The notes under the pieces: generated by a model
The model's database searches: none
Told to the model about the DNA's origin: nothing
Seen by the model: the letters and a program-made list of their open reading frames with translations, nothing else
Shown: piece after piece, positions 1 to 8,994 of the stretch
Layout: every line of letters begins with the position of its first letter
Position numbering within the stretch: position 1 is the first letter of the stretch
Source: Ostreococcus lucimarinus CCE9901
Lineage: Eukaryota > Chlorophyta > Mamiellophyceae > Mamiellales > Bathycoccaceae
Direction of reading: 5' to 3'
Length of the DNA: 64,000 nt
Assembly (NCBI RefSeq): GCF_000092065.1
Contig: NC_009362.1
Coordinates: forward strand, 502,501-566,500
Made by a program: the position numbers and the translations under genes

Positions 1-554
1 TGCGTCACCGCCGCCGTTTTATCCCCTCCGAGCGCGTTCGCCATCGCGTCCAACGCCGCGCCCCCGCTCCCCGCGAACGTCGACATCAACGTCGACATGC
101 TAAACGGCGACTCGTACCCCCCCGTGCTCGCGTAAAACCTCGACGGCAACAACAACCCCGCCCTGACGAACACCATCATCGCCGCCACCCCGCACGCGCG
201 CCGAAATATCCCGCTCCGAATCAATCGAATCGGCGCGCGCAGCGCCGGCGCCGCGCGCTCCAGCGCCGCCCCCGCGTCCCGCGCCCCCCCCGCGTCCATC
301 GCGATCGCCCCGTCGTCGTAATCGTACATCTCCCGCCTCGCGCGCGCCACCGCGTCGTCGATCGCGTCGTCGTCGCGCGTCTCCGCGCGCGCCCCGCCCG
401 CCTTCGCCCCGTCCGCGCCTCCCGCGCCCCCCGCGCGCGCGCGCCGCGCCCGCCTCGCCGTCGCGCGCCGTCCCGCGTCGCGTCGTCGTCGTCCGCGAGC
501 GTCCCCGCGCGCGATCGTCGCCGCGCGCGTCGCCGCGCGCGCCGTCGTCGCCAT
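1..554 (-). CDS. Putative plastid-targeted membrane protein, 5' part of gene only
   Basis: An open frame of 184 codons runs from an ATG at 554 to the window edge, so the C-terminal part is missing. The first 60 residues are rich in Ala and Arg with few acids, like an algal transit peptide. An acidic stretch follows, and then a mostly hydrophobic segment near residues 120-140 that could enter a membrane. The frame is the only one of the three minus frames here with normal amino-acid variety towards its C-terminal end. The arginine followed by hydrophobic residues loosely recalls the start of SecY-type translocase subunits, but this is not enough to name it. It is transcribed away from the UPF1-like gene, with the 91-bp repeats between them. 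Confidence 0.45.
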   Translation of the reverse strand, partial: MATTARAATRAATIARGDARGRRRRDAGRRATARRARRARAGGAGGADGAKAGGARAETRDDDAIDDAVARARREMYDYDDGAIAMDAGGARDAGAALERAAPALRAPIRLIRSGIFRRACGVAAMMVFVRAGLLLPSRFYASTGGYESPFSMSTLMSTFAGSGGAALDAMANALGGDKTAAVT

Positions 555-570
555 CGCGCGCCGCGCTCTG

Positions 571-843
571 ACGCCGTCGCCCGCGTCCTACGCATACCAC
601 AGAACGTCATCTTTATACGACATTGATCGTCGTACGAATGCCTATATCAGCGACCGACCGCACGCCGTCGCCCGCGTCCTACGCATACCACAGAACGTCA
701 TCTTTATACGACATTGATCGTCGTACGAATGCCTATATCAGCGACCGACCGCACGCCGTCGCCCGCGTCCTACGCATACCACAGAACGTCATCTTTATAC
801 GACATTGATCGTCGTACGAATGCCTATATCAGCGACCGACCGC
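571..843. repeat. Three perfect 91-bp tandem repeats
   Basis: Copies lie at 571-661, 662-752 and 753-843 and look identical base for base. Each unit is much richer in A and T than its surroundings and contains CTTTATACGACATTGATCG and CCTATATCAG, so TATA-like words recur every 91 bp. The array lies 17 bp upstream of one gene start and about 300 bp upstream of the other. It may be a duplicated promoter or upstream element; a role is inferred, not shown. Confidence 0.9.
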
Positions 844-1004
844 GTCCGACGCGCGCGCGACCCTCGCGCGCGCGCGTCGATCGACGCGATCGCGCGATCG
901 ACGACGCGTCGATCGCGCGCGGCGATCGAACCTCGACGCGAGGGTCGCGCGCGCGCGCGCGATCGAGGGTCGATCCACGCGCGAGGGTCGCGCGCGCCGC
1001 ACAC

Positions 1005-1012
1005 GACGACGT

Positions 1013-1042
<30 letters not shown>
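1005..1042. repeat. GAC trinucleotide microsatellite
   Basis: A run of GAC/ACG triplets with one GTC interruption lies in the leader region of the UPF1-like gene. Its length could vary between strains. Confidence 0.7.
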
Positions 1043-1045
<3 letters not shown>

Positions 1046-1146
1046 AGGTGCGACGCGACGCGAGACGCGCGCGCGCGAACGACGCGCGCGAGCGACGCGC
1101 GCGCGCGCGAGGCGGCGGCGACGACGAGGCGCGAGCGCGGCGCGCG

Positions 1147-4100
1147 ATGCGGGATGGCGGCTGCGGCGCGGGACGCGCGGGGAAGATCGATGAAGATCGG
1201 ACGCGCGCGATGGGAACGGCGCGCGACGGGGGACCGGGCGACGGGAGACTGACGAGTGATGGTGGATCGGACGCGCAGAGTCAGTATATGGACAGAGCGG
1301 ACGCGAAGACGAACGAGGGGAAGACGCTGCCGAAGCCGAAGATCCCGACGCCGAAAGTCGCGGCGAGCGGGACGACGACGAGCGGGAACGGAGCGAATGG
1401 GAGCGCGCGTGATGGCGATGGGAGAGCGAAAGTGACGGGGAGTAAAGAAATTCCCGCGCCGAAGATCGCGGCGCCGGTGCCGAAGAGGGTGGAGGATGGA
1501 CGAGGGCAACCGGCGAGCGCGGCGAGCGGGAAGACGAGCAAGGCGAAGCCGCTCGCGAACGGAGGGACGAAGGAGACACACAACGCGCGCGAGGGGTCGA
1601 ATAAGATTCAAGATGCCGTTGTGCCCGTCGCAAAGACGATTCCCGCGCCAAAAGGGGTGAAGGTGAGCGTGAATTCGACGGATGGGACCGCGACGGAGTC
1701 CAAAGTCGCCGCCGAAAGCGCGACGAAGGCGTCGCCGACGCCGCCGATAGAAAATTTGCACATTTCTGCGGTAAAACCGCCTTTGAGTCCCGCGAAACCG
1801 GTGGGGGTGTACGTGCCGCCCAGTCAGCGAGGGAGATCCGCGGTCGAGGATAAGTCGGGCTCGAAGAGGAATAAACAGAAGGAGAATTTCGTCAATCCGA
1901 GGGATGATCCCGATTACAGACGAGGCGACGGCGGCGTTCCCACGTTCAAAAGCTCGAACGATGTACGAAACGACATCGCACGCGGCGGTGACAAACAGAG
2001 CCGAACAGACACATCGACGGCGAAGGCGTCGAGTCTGACCATCGAGAGCGACGAAAAAGATAAGAAGGCGCAAGCAGCGGCGCAGCCCGGCGCGAAAACG
2101 ACGAAGGAGATCAGAAAAGCGCTCGACGAGAACGACATCCAGACGGCGATGGAGCTTTTCCACACTCGTTCTGAAGCCGGGCTCGTGAACGCCGACGCGA
2201 GTCGCTTGTTGCTGCACTACTGCATCAGAACTCCCGGAGCGCTCTTGGACGGGTTCGCCGTCGCTTCATACGCTACGCAGAAAAAGTTCAAGATTACGAT
2301 GAGACAATTCACAGAGATTTTGATGGCGTTCCCGCAGCGGGCGAATCCCATCGACGCCATGGAAATCTTGAATGCCATGGAACCAATGATCCACTACGAA
2401 TCCAAGTCCATCGCTAAGTACCATTTCCACTTCGCCAGACTCGTGATTCAGGAATTCTTGGAAGAAGCGCTTCAAACGCTCGATCGCATCGAAAATGCAC
2501 CGTCCTTTGGTTTACAAGAGAATGGTTTGGCGGCGATGGACGTCGTTATAGAACCAGACAGGGGCGGCGGTCCCAAGGGTGCCGCTCCCAAGGCGGGTCA
2601 ACTTGTTTTAAACATTCCCATGCTTGGCATCGAACTCTCACGATCGTTGTTGAAAGGAGACATGCTTCTTTTGTCCAGAACCGGCGCCACCGATCGCTCG
2701 TTGACGCTGGGCGAGCTCCCCAAGGGTTCGCGCGGCTTGGATGAAAACTCGCGCTCGCGCACGGGTGGATACCACGCGGAGACTGAATTTGAAGCCGAAG
2801 TGGTGTCGAGCATGAACAAAGTCACGGTCAAGCTAGTGGGCGTTGGTGCGGAAACTGCGGCCACGGTCTACGGTGGGGGCTGGCGTATCGATAAGCTGGC
2901 AAACAGAACATCGTTCCATCGTCAGCTCAAGGCGATGGAAGACATGATGCAGGTGAAACAAGGTAACAGTACCAAGGCTGGTGTTGATGTCAACATTCGT
3001 GACACCCTCATCGCTGGCTGGGACGGTAACAAAGAAAAGCACAAGGAAATCCCTGAAATGTGCGAAGCCAATCTTGCGGAGCACATGCACATCGCGACGC
3101 GTCAAAAAATGATCGATCAAGCCAAGGATATTCCCGCGATGCAGCACATGAACCAATCTCAAATTGATGCTCTCATGGCGGCGCTTTTCAATCGTGTGAC
3201 GTTGATTCAAGGTCCACCGGGTACGGGTAAGACGCACACCGCAGTCGCTCTTGTTCAAATGTGGCTCAGATGCCGAACGTCGCCGATTTTGTGCACGTCT
3301 GACTCGAACATCGCGGTTGATAACTTGGTCGACGGCTTAGCGAGAGCTGGCGTGCGTGTCGCTAGAATTGGCCGCCCCGAAGCGGTTCGTCAAGATCTCA
3401 TGCCTTACATGATCGAAAGTATTGCTGGCATCGATCAAGACTGTCGATGGTCCAAGCAGCAGCAGCGCTCCGCCATCACCAACGCGTTGCGTCAGGCGGA
3501 GGTGATTTGTGCTACTTGCGCCGGTGCTGGGAGCGATATCTTGGAAAAATACTCATTCCAAGCCTGTTTGATCGATGAAGCCACGCAAGCTACAGAGCCA
3601 GCGACTGTGATTCCGCTTACGAAAGGATGCAAGCAGGTGGTGTTGATTGGTGATCAGAACCAGCTACCGCCGACGATCATCAGTCGTGAAGCGGAGGCGG
3701 CTGGTCTAGGCGAAAGTTTATTCGAGCGTTTCATTCGTGCGGGCATTCGTACGTACATGCTGAAGGTACAGTACCGTATGCACCCCGCTATCGCGTTGTT
3801 CCCGTCGAAGACTTTTTACAAAGGCGAGCTTCTGTCTGGTACGCCGCCGAGTCAGCGGCGAGCGCCCGTCGGTTTCGACTGGCCGGTTCCCGCCGTACCT
3901 ATGGCTTTTGTCAACGTTGAAGAGGGAGCCGAACGCTCGGATGGGTCTTCGCAAACCAACCCTGCCGAAATCCAGCGCGTCGTGAACATTGTCAAGAAGC
4001 TCGCTGGCCAACACGAAGTGTTGCCGGGTGACATTGGCGTCGTGACTCCTTACAGCGCGCAGGCGCGAGCCATCAAGAAGATTCTTCGCGGTAACGCACC

Positions 4101-4698
4101 GGAGCGCACACGCTTCGATGCACCCGCCGATCCAACATCAATGAAAGCGGTTGAAGTTGCCACTGTCGATGGCTTCCAGGGTCGTGAAAAGGAAGTCATT
4201 GTGTTCTCGTGTACTCGAGCGAACATGAACGGTAACGTCGGTTTCTTGGCGGATACTCGTCGCGTCAACGTCATGCTCACGCGAGCGAAGCGGGGTCTGA
4301 TCATCGTCGGGCACATGAAAACCTTACAACAAGACGAAATCGTCTGGAAGGGATGGTTGAAGTGGGCGCGAGAGAGCGGTCTCATCTGCGGCTTGTCCGC
4401 CACCGATTCCGACGCCGCAAACAGACTTGCGTCCATCGGCATGAGCGCGGCGAACGAGATTGGTGGCACTGGCATCGGGCAAACGTACATCCAGAACGCT
4501 TTGGGCAAGCCCGTGTCTTGGGCGACAGGGCAGCTGAAGGAGTCCACCTCACAACCGAAGCTTGCAGAGCGCGACGTAATTCCGGATGCTTGGGACGATA
4601 GCGACGACGAAGAAAACATCAGCACCCAAGGCGTAAATACGATAACTAGCGTTTCATCGATGACGGGGATGGCCGATGAAGCCTGGGATTCCGACTAG
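1147..4698 (+). CDS. UPF1-like superfamily 1 RNA/DNA helicase with helical-repeat N-terminal region
   Basis: The 1183-residue protein ends in an SF1B helicase core of the UPF1/SMUBP2 group. It has Walker A GPPGTGKT near residue 690, DEATQ near 809, GDQNQLPP near 840, QYRMHP near 875, and the late motifs VATVDGFQGREKE and NVMLTRAKRGL. Such helicases unwind RNA or DNA using ATP. The first 300 residues are low complexity with repeated IPxPK motifs. Residues about 320-460 look like PPR-type helix pairs, and a beta-rich region follows before the helicase. The UPF1 Cys/His-rich domain is absent, so this is not a canonical nonsense-decay UPF1. The start is uncertain: in-frame ATGs also lie at 1210 and 1288, and an ACTGAC plus CAG at 1277-1278 could mark the end of a leader intron. 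It converges on the next gene with a 142-bp gap. Confidence 0.85.
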   Translation: MRDGGCGAGRAGKIDEDRTRAMGTARDGGPGDGRLTSDGGSDAQSQYMDRADAKTNEGKTLPKPKIPTPKVAASGTTTSGNGANGSARDGDGRAKVTGSKEIPAPKIAAPVPKRVEDGRGQPASAASGKTSKAKPLANGGTKETHNAREGSNKIQDAVVPVAKTIPAPKGVKVSVNSTDGTATESKVAAESATKASPTPPIENLHISAVKPPLSPAKPVGVYVPPSQRGRSAVEDKSGSKRNKQKENFVNPRDDPDYRRGDGGVPTFKSSNDVRNDIARGGDKQSRTDTSTAKASSLTIESDEKDKKAQAAAQPGAKTTKEIRKALDENDIQTAMELFHTRSEAGLVNADASRLLLHYCIRTPGALLDGFAVASYATQKKFKITMRQFTEILMAFPQRANPIDAMEILNAMEPMIHYESKSIAKYHFHFARLVIQEFLEEALQTLDRIENAPSFGLQENGLAAMDVVIEPDRGGGPKGAAPKAGQLVLNIPMLGIELSRSLLKGDMLLLSRTGATDRSLTLGELPKGSRGLDENSRSRTGGYHAETEFEAEVVSSMNKVTVKLVGVGAETAATVYGGGWRIDKLANRTSFHRQLKAMEDMMQVKQGNSTKAGVDVNIRDTLIAGWDGNKEKHKEIPEMCEANLAEHMHIATRQKMIDQAKDIPAMQHMNQSQIDALMAALFNRVTLIQGPPGTGKTHTAVALVQMWLRCRTSPILCTSDSNIAVDNLVDGLARAGVRVARIGRPEAVRQDLMPYMIESIAGIDQDCRWSKQQQRSAITNALRQAEVICATCAGAGSDILEKYSFQACLIDEATQATEPATVIPLTKGCKQVVLIGDQNQLPPTIISREAEAAGLGESLFERFIRAGIRTYMLKVQYRMHPAIALFPSKTFYKGELLSGTPPSQRRAPVGFDWPVPAVPMAFVNVEEGAERSDGSSQTNPAEIQRVVNIVKKLAGQHEVLPGDIGVVTPYSAQARAIKKILRGNAPERTRFDAPADPTSMKAVEVATVDGFQGREKEVIVFSCTRANMNGNVGFLADTRRVNVMLTRAKRGLIIVGHMKTLQQDEIVWKGWLKWARESGLICGLSATDSDAANRLASIGMSAANEIGGTGIGQTYIQNALGKPVSWATGQLKESTSQPKLAERDVIPDAWDDSDDEENISTQGVNTITSVSSMTGMADEAWDSD

Positions 4699-4840
4699 AG
4701 GAGGTTAAAACAATTTGATTTGAGGCGAGAGAGAACATGTATAGGTACTAGAGGAGGTTTAGATTTAATACTACCGAGTTGAATTCATTAATCATGATCC
4801 CACGCTACGCTAAGCTATACACGCCATGCGACGTGCTCAT

Positions 4841-7651
4841 CTACGTCTCGGCAAAAACTTTTCGCCTCGCACTCGAGTACGACGTTGCCGCTCGCTTGGT
4901 TTCATCGTACGTCCATCCATTCACATTTGGTGCGCGAAGTGCGCACGCAGGTGTGTTTTGCACGACTTTGACTAAGTTTGAGAATTGATACCAAAGCACC
5001 GCTCGAGAGCAAATGGAAATCGCACCGCCGCCTCCAATGGAGACACCGGTGCGTCCGTCGTGCGCGGAAGGCGTACCTTCGCCGAACGACCAAGAAATGC
5101 TTTCATCACCGTCTCCCGCGAGTTCTCGACCACCACTTGCGGTGTCGCCACCACCACTCTCTAGTTTGATACCGCTATACATCATCCACGGATGCGGAAG
5201 CGCATCCGTCGCGAGCGCTCTGCCGCGACAACACGTGGCAAACGTGCAGCGCGCGAAATCGAACTTACGCCCGATGACGACGGACGAAAGACGCACTGGC
5301 TCAATAAAATGACTGAGTAACGCTCCTTGTAATCCAAGCGCGTGCCATCGAACAATTTTATCGCTGCACGACAACGACTTTCCAGCGACGCCCAACGCGA
5401 GCTCGGCGTTTGGGATTAAAACGCACCCCGGCGGAACTTGACCTTGGTCATCGCCATCGTTTCCCTTGTAGGACGAGCCAAACCAGAGTGAATTCTTCAA
5501 CGGTATATCATGCATTTGATACGCCTCGCTATGGTCGTCGACCCAATCGTGCGTCACCGTACCCTTTGGCCCCGCGCTTGCCGCCCCGCAGGGCGCCGTG
5601 GAGACGTACAAGTGAGCAGCAACACCGCGTTTGAGCGTCGCCGCGCCCTTTGTGGTTATTTCAAGCCAAGAAGATTCCCCGGAGCGAACGAACGATTCAA
5701 TTTCTCTGTATAGAAATCGAAGAAAGCCTCTTCGAGCGAGAACTTCGGCGTGACTGTCGTGCACGTGCGCGTTCCAAAGGCAGTCTTTACTCGCTCGCTC
5801 TATCGCCGTGGCGACATCGCAGGGAATGAATTTCGTACCGACACCGAGAGACACGACCGTGATGTCGTGCGGTTCGAGCTCTTTCACATCTGTCAGGACA
5901 ATTCCAGCGATGACCGCCGTCCCTCTCGTCGCTGCGGCGTGAGAGGCACAGCGAACTTTATACTCCGCGCCGACTCTCGCTGCGATTCTGTTCGCTAAGC
6001 GCGAAGAGTCGTCGTCGCGACGTTCACTCGCCTTGGCGGCTTCGAGCTCGGCTCGGTCAATGTCTTCTGCCGTCGGCGACGGACACGAGCTCGATTCAAG
6101 CGCCCGAACGACGACAGTCGCGGCATCGACGTTGATGTGTGTTGAACAACACTGCGTGATGCGCGCGGCTAATTCGCCGTCGATGTCGTTGCCGTGAATC
6201 CATACCGTTCGCAACGGTGTACCCGCGTCTCGACGCGCGACCAGGGCGCGTAAAAGCGCCTCACCGCCAATGTCCGTAATACCATTATGATCCACATGCA
6301 GTTCAATGAGCTTTGAACGCGATGAGGAGCGCGTCATTGCTACTGCAATCGCCACGCAACCGGCGTCCCCGAATCCGTTGCCGCCGACGTCCAAGACTTC
6401 GAGCGCAAGGTGCGATTCCACCAATCGCGCCAACGCCATCGCACCCTCAATCCCTATATTGTTTGCGTACATTGCCAGTTCACGAAGGTTACTGTGCGTT
6501 TCACGCAACGCATCTGCTATATGAACGCACCCAAGAGAGCCTATACCGTTGTGATGCGCGCCCACTGCACGCACGCTCTCGCCCTTCTCGCGTAAAGCGG
6601 CTGCAAGTATCGAGGCTCCTTCGTCGCCTAAATGCCGATCAGAAACACTCTTTAACGCTTCATCACACTCATCGTATCGAATAAAATTCGCCGCAGCCTG
6701 CCCAGAGAGCTTTCTGAACGACTCCGTGCCGAATCCTGGATTCCCGCTCGCGTTGACGCTAGTCACTCGCGACGCGGTGACGCCGTTTCGTAGCGCCACC
6801 ATGCCGTCTTCACCGAGCGCATTATCGCGAACGTCCAGCTTGACCACACCCATACACGATGCGAGCGCTCTGTTTACACATCCATCGACGTCGTCGTCCG
6901 TCAAGCCCATCTTACGAAATGACAAGACGGCCTCCTGGCCGTCTCTCAGCGCCGCGGTCGCCTCCGCCGCACGTTTCCTTCTCCAGTTTTCCCGACACTT
7001 GAGCGCCACCGCCGCCACAGTCTCCGCGTGCACGCGATGATTATTCGTCAATATAATCTCTACCACATCATCACTCCCCGCGCACGCCCTCAACAGCGCC
7101 TCGCCGCTCTCCTCGTCGACGTCGTTATCGCGAAGGTTCAAGCTCTCGCATCGCCGTTCGTTCTCGCTCCGCGGCGCCTCGAGCATCTCCACTAAAATCT
7201 TTACCACGCGCCCGGCAAGCGCGCATTTCGCGAGATTGAGCTTCCTTACGCGCAACAATTGACTGACGAAGTGTCGAACGACGTGCTCATCGACGTCGTC
7301 GTCGTCGCCGAGCGTCGGCGTCCCCGCCAGCGACAGTTCCTCCAACGCCCATTCGCTCGCCCCGAACGATTTCGCACTCCTAAACGCCCGCGCAATATCC
7401 TCGAACGTGAGCAAGGCTAAGGAACACGACAAGTTGAGCGCGTGCACGCCGTGTTGATGCGCCGAAATGAGCGTCGCGCGCAACGCATCGGCGTTTTCTA
7501 AGCGCAAGCCTTTGAGCGCGACGCACTTTTTGTCAATATTTTCCGCGTCGCGCGCCTCGACGCGCTCGCGAATGAGCGTCTCGACGCCGCGCGCGTCAAG
7601 CGGTGGTCTATTGACTTGACGCCGCGCCGCGCGGGACTGCGTCGGGCGCAT
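4841..7651 (-). CDS. Leucine-rich-repeat protein fused to ADAT1-type tRNA adenosine deaminase
   Basis: The 936-residue protein has two parts. Residues about 40-490 form ribonuclease-inhibitor-type leucine-rich repeats, with recurring [12 protein letters not shown]- and [12 protein letters not shown]-like units. Residues about 540-870 form an adenosine deaminase (ADEAMc) domain. The zinc and proton-shuttle motif HAE is near residue 633, with zinc cysteines in STAPCG near 688 and SCSDK near 760. All catalytic residues are therefore present. ADAT1/TAD1 enzymes convert A37 of tRNA-Ala to inosine. The LRR part continues in the same frame without stops, so the fusion is real unless a splice junction has been missed. 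The LRRs may bind a partner or the tRNA. The start ATG at 7651 precedes a short basic stretch. Confidence 0.88.
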   Translation of the reverse strand: MRPTQSRAARRQVNRPPLDARGVETLIRERVEARDAENIDKKCVALKGLRLENADALRATLISAHQHGVHALNLSCSLALLTFEDIARAFRSAKSFGASEWALEELSLAGTPTLGDDDDVDEHVVRHFVSQLLRVRKLNLAKCALAGRVVKILVEMLEAPRSENERRCESLNLRDNDVDEESGEALLRACAGSDDVVEIILTNNHRVHAETVAAVALKCRENWRRKRAAEATAALRDGQEAVLSFRKMGLTDDDVDGCVNRALASCMGVVKLDVRDNALGEDGMVALRNGVTASRVTSVNASGNPGFGTESFRKLSGQAAANFIRYDECDEALKSVSDRHLGDEGASILAAALREKGESVRAVGAHHNGIGSLGCVHIADALRETHSNLRELAMYANNIGIEGAMALARLVESHLALEVLDVGGNGFGDAGCVAIAVAMTRSSSRSKLIELHVDHNGITDIGGEALLRALVARRDAGTPLRTVWIHGNDIDGELAARITQCCSTHINVDAATVVVRALESSSCPSPTAEDIDRAELEAAKASERRDDDSSRLANRIAARVGAEYKVRCASHAAATRGTAVIAGIVLTDVKELEPHDITVVSLGVGTKFIPCDVATAIERASKDCLWNAHVHDSHAEVLARRGFLRFLYREIESFVRSGESSWLEITTKGAATLKRGVAAHLYVSTAPCGAASAGPKGTVTHDWVDDHSEAYQMHDIPLKNSLWFGSSYKGNDGDDQGQVPPGCVLIPNAELALGVAGKSLSCSDKIVRWHALGLQGALLSHFIEPVRLSSVVIGRKFDFARCTFATCCRGRALATDALPHPWMMYSGIKLESGGGDTASGGRELAGDGDESISWSFGEGTPSAHDGRTGVSIGGGGAISICSRAVLWYQFSNLVKVVQNTPACALRAPNVNGWTYDETKRAATSYSSARRKVFAET

Positions 7652-7777
7652 GGCGCATGCGCCGGGGATCGTCGGCGCGAGCCGCCGCGAAGTGGGGCGT
7701 CTTACGTCGAATACACGCTATAAGTTTTATCATTAAAAGACGCAAACTAACGACGAGGGCGAGGACGCCAGACGACA

Positions 7778-8734
7778 TCACACCATACCATCACCCTCTT
7801 CCTCGCTCTCGTCCTCTTCGTCCTCTTCGTCGTCCTCGCTCTCGTCCTCGCTCTCGTCCTCGCTCTCGTCCTCTTCTTCGCTCTCGTCGTCCTCGTCGCC
7901 CTCTTCGTCCTCGACGTCCTGCGAAGCTCCCGCGCGTTCGCGTCCCATGACGTCTTGTAAAATATCAACCGCGTCCGTGGCTTCGTCGTACACCGTCGTC
8001 AACGTCTCTTCGGCGTCCGCGAGTTCGTCGACGTCGTCCGCGCCGCCCTTTGTCATCGCGCTCGCGTGCAACACCAACTCCAACCGCCCCAACAGCGCTT
8101 GCAGCGGTCCTTGCATCGCCACATGACTCTCAATCGTCTGCGACAACCGCATGAGCGTCGTTCGCGCCTTCGGCGCGCTCGACGCGTACCCCGCGTGGTG
8201 CAACAAAATCGTCCTCGCCCACTTCGCGCACCGCTCCCCCGAGTTCGGTTTCGCCTGCGCCCTCGCCGCGCATTCGCTCAGCAGCTTCATCGCGTGCGTC
8301 GAGCTCAACTTCGCCACCGTATTCGCGATCGTCGTTCGATCGCTCACGCTCAGGCATCGCTCGATCAACGCCGCGTCGTCCGCCCGCAGCGCCTGCGAGA
8401 GCAACGCCGCGAGCGAATCCGCCCTCGCCTTCGTCCCTCGCTCCGTCCCTCGATCACCGCGTCGCGCGTCGCGCAGCGCCCCGTCCAGCGGTCGCTTCTG
8501 ATCGCCGCTCGCCTCGCCGTCGCTCGCGTCGCGCAGCGCCTTGGCGCGCGCGCCCAGCGTCGTCGTCGCCGCCGCCGCCGCGCGCGCGCGCGCGCCTTCG
8601 TCGCCGGCTTCGTCGTCGTCGTCGTCCGCCGCGCGCGTCGCGCGGGCGTCCATGACGGAGGGAGGGTAGTGATGCTTCGTCGTCGCGCCGTCGTCGCGCG
8701 CGCGCGCGCGCTTCGGGGACGCGCCGCGCGCCAT
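7778..8734 (-). CDS. UTP12-domain small-subunit processome protein (UTP5/WDR43 C-terminal type, no WD40)
   Basis: The 318-residue protein contains a UTP12 domain at about residues 100-215. It runs from a leucine-rich LLSQALRADD segment to a PLQALLGRLELVL segment, with the WARTILLHHAGY signature between. In UTP5/WDR43 and related proteins this domain ends a WD40 propeller and joins the t-UTP complex that starts 18S pre-rRNA processing in the nucleolus. Here no WD40 repeats precede it; the N-terminal 95 residues are basic and low complexity. The C-terminus is a long acidic tail with ESED repeats, coded by 12-bp tandem units at about 7800-7890. The start at 8734 gives MARGASPKR; an upstream in-frame extension lacks an ATG. 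It lies 126 bp upstream of the deaminase gene on the same strand. Confidence 0.75.
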   Translation of the reverse strand: MARGASPKRARARDDGATTKHHYPPSVMDARATRAADDDDDEAGDEGARARAAAAATTTLGARAKALRDASDGEASGDQKRPLDGALRDARRGDRGTERGTKARADSLAALLSQALRADDAALIERCLSVSDRTTIANTVAKLSSTHAMKLLSECAARAQAKPNSGERCAKWARTILLHHAGYASSAPKARTTLMRLSQTIESHVAMQGPLQALLGRLELVLHASAMTKGGADDVDELADAEETLTTVYDEATDAVDILQDVMGRERAGASQDVEDEEGDEDDESEEEDESEDESEDESEDDEEDEEDESEEEGDGMV

Positions 8735-8994
8735 CGCGGCGGTGTGCGGGGCGCGCGCCGCCGTCGGCGTCGACGCGGCGCGAATCACGCACACGGCGTC
8801 ACGTTAAAACCATGTGCGCGCAATAAAACTAAATATCGATTGTTACTAAATACACATACATCATGTTTCGGACATATAGTGTATGTGTAATTAGTATGTA
8901 TACGTATATACACCGCCATTCGAACCGCCCCGCCCGACAGCTGGGTCGATCTCGCGCCGGCGTCACGCGCCGACGCGCGCGTCGTCCCGACGGC
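8735..8994. promoter_or_regulatory. Divergent promoter with an AT-rich island
   Basis: This 260-bp gap separates the UTP12-domain gene and the AAA ATPase gene. Positions about 8820-8920 are strikingly AT-rich for this genome and contain AAATATCGATTG, TATAGTGTATGTG and GTATACGTATATACAC, which is almost palindromic. It is a likely core promoter for one or both genes. Confidence 0.5.

Larger units (their letters stand above)
555..1146. promoter_or_regulatory. Divergent intergenic region with tandem repeats
   Basis: This 592-base gap separates two divergent genes, so it must hold both promoters. It contains three 91-bp tandem repeats (listed separately), a CG-rich stretch full of GATCGA/CGCGCG words, and a GAC trinucleotide run at about 1005-1042. 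No convincing coding frame was seen: the translations are arginine-rich and repetitive. Confidence 0.6.

Noticed and set aside
850-1000. Similarity of GATCGA/CGACGCG words to the 22.6-kb repeats
   Set aside because: Shared words are short and reflect the general CG-rich composition, not a common element.
829-2217. Long minus-strand frame opposite the UPF1-like gene
   Set aside because: It is arginine-rich and mirrors the codon pattern of the real gene; CG-rich coding DNA gives open frames on both strands.
4700-4706. AGGAGG as a ribosome binding site
   Set aside because: The genome is eukaryotic nuclear and the motif follows a stop codon with no gene after it.
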